Assembly: GCA_030266385.1 (NCBI GenBank)
Contig: JAJDHY010000002.1
Location: 1 to 39,354, forward strand
Direction of reading: 5' to 3'
Length of the DNA stretch: 39,354 bases
Origin: Desulfovibrio sp. OttesenSCG-928-I05
GTDB taxonomy: Bacteria > Desulfobacterota > Desulfovibrionia > Desulfovibrionales > Desulfovibrionaceae
The position numbers were made by a program, and so were the translations under genes. The notes beneath the pieces are model-generated. The model did no database searches. It saw only the letters and a list, made by a program, of their open reading frames with translations, and was not told where the DNA came from. Numbering within the stretch: the first letter of the stretch is position 1; each line of letters starts with the position of its first letter. Below, in pieces: positions 39,312 to 39,354 of this stretch.

Positions 39312-39354
39312 ATGACCTATCCCACAAGAATACGATACGGCTTACGGCTGCTTG
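39312..39354 (+). CDS. Start of an Rrf2-family regulator (truncated by the window)
   Basis: Only 14 codons are visible, MTYPTRIRYGLRLL. The RYGLRLL element matches the conserved N-terminus of Rrf2/IscR/NsrR-type winged-helix regulators (typically STKGRYALRAL). GGAGG lies 4 nt upstream. The cysteines that would show an iron-sulfur cluster lie beyond the window. Confidence 0.6.
   Translation, partial: MTYPTRIRYGLRLL

Overview
The window is an ordinary stretch of bacterial chromosome. Genes are packed tightly, third codon positions are GC-rich, and I see no insertion sequence, prophage, CRISPR array, rRNA or tRNA. The content suggests a Desulfovibrionaceae-like member of the Desulfobacterota: a selenocysteine-containing SelD, a Lap-type type I secretion locus with a periplasmic LapG-like protease, many large sensory proteins, a tatBC/guaBA/hisAB neighbourhood and a CcmD-like protein. 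The genus is not determinable by eye, and the taxonomic call is inference.

Layout. 1-2212 (+): the 3' part of the GTPase gene obg and an MFS transporter. 2301-6832 (-): a PHP-domain phosphatase behind a very large membrane hybrid histidine kinase. 7074-9045 (-): an operon of selD, read through an in-frame UGA, and a histidine-rich LarC1-only protein. 9187-9867 (+): a lipoprotein. 9945-13316 (-): a FIST sensor protein followed by a soluble hybrid kinase. 13956-20789 (-): a Lap-type operon in the order ABC transporter, HlyD adaptor, LapG-like cysteine protease, and a Cache-PAS protein with a degenerate HD-GYP domain. 21093-21328 (+): a tiny transcription unit for a 36-residue peptide. 21382-30816 (-): guaB, guaA, tatB, tatC, hisB, a lipoprotein gene, hisA, a ccmD-like gene, a TPR gene and folC, many of them overlapping by a few bases. 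31013-33694 (-): a chemoreceptor ending in PilZ. 33996-37540 (-): rpmE, a DUF1385 gene, prfA and prmC. 37730-38476 (+): a TlyA-type rRNA methyltransferase. 38541-39354 (+): a phased array of seven palindromic sites, then a MarR-family regulator and the start of an Rrf2-like gene.

How the genes work together. The central 11 kb looks like a sensory and surface-attachment region. The Lap-type transporter would export a large adhesin that is not in the window, LapG would cut it, and the degenerate HD-GYP protein could take the place of the usual c-di-GMP receptor LapD. The FIST/kinase pair next door and the PilZ chemoreceptor further on add sensory input. The gua/tat/his/folC and prfA/prmC/rpmE/tlyA blocks are housekeeping.

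The strongest unusual signals are the UGA-recoded SelD start, which plain ORF calling truncates by 45 residues; the 138-bp operator array in front of the MarR gene; the loss of catalytic residues in the HD-GYP domain of the Lap operon; and the complete small-peptide transcription unit.
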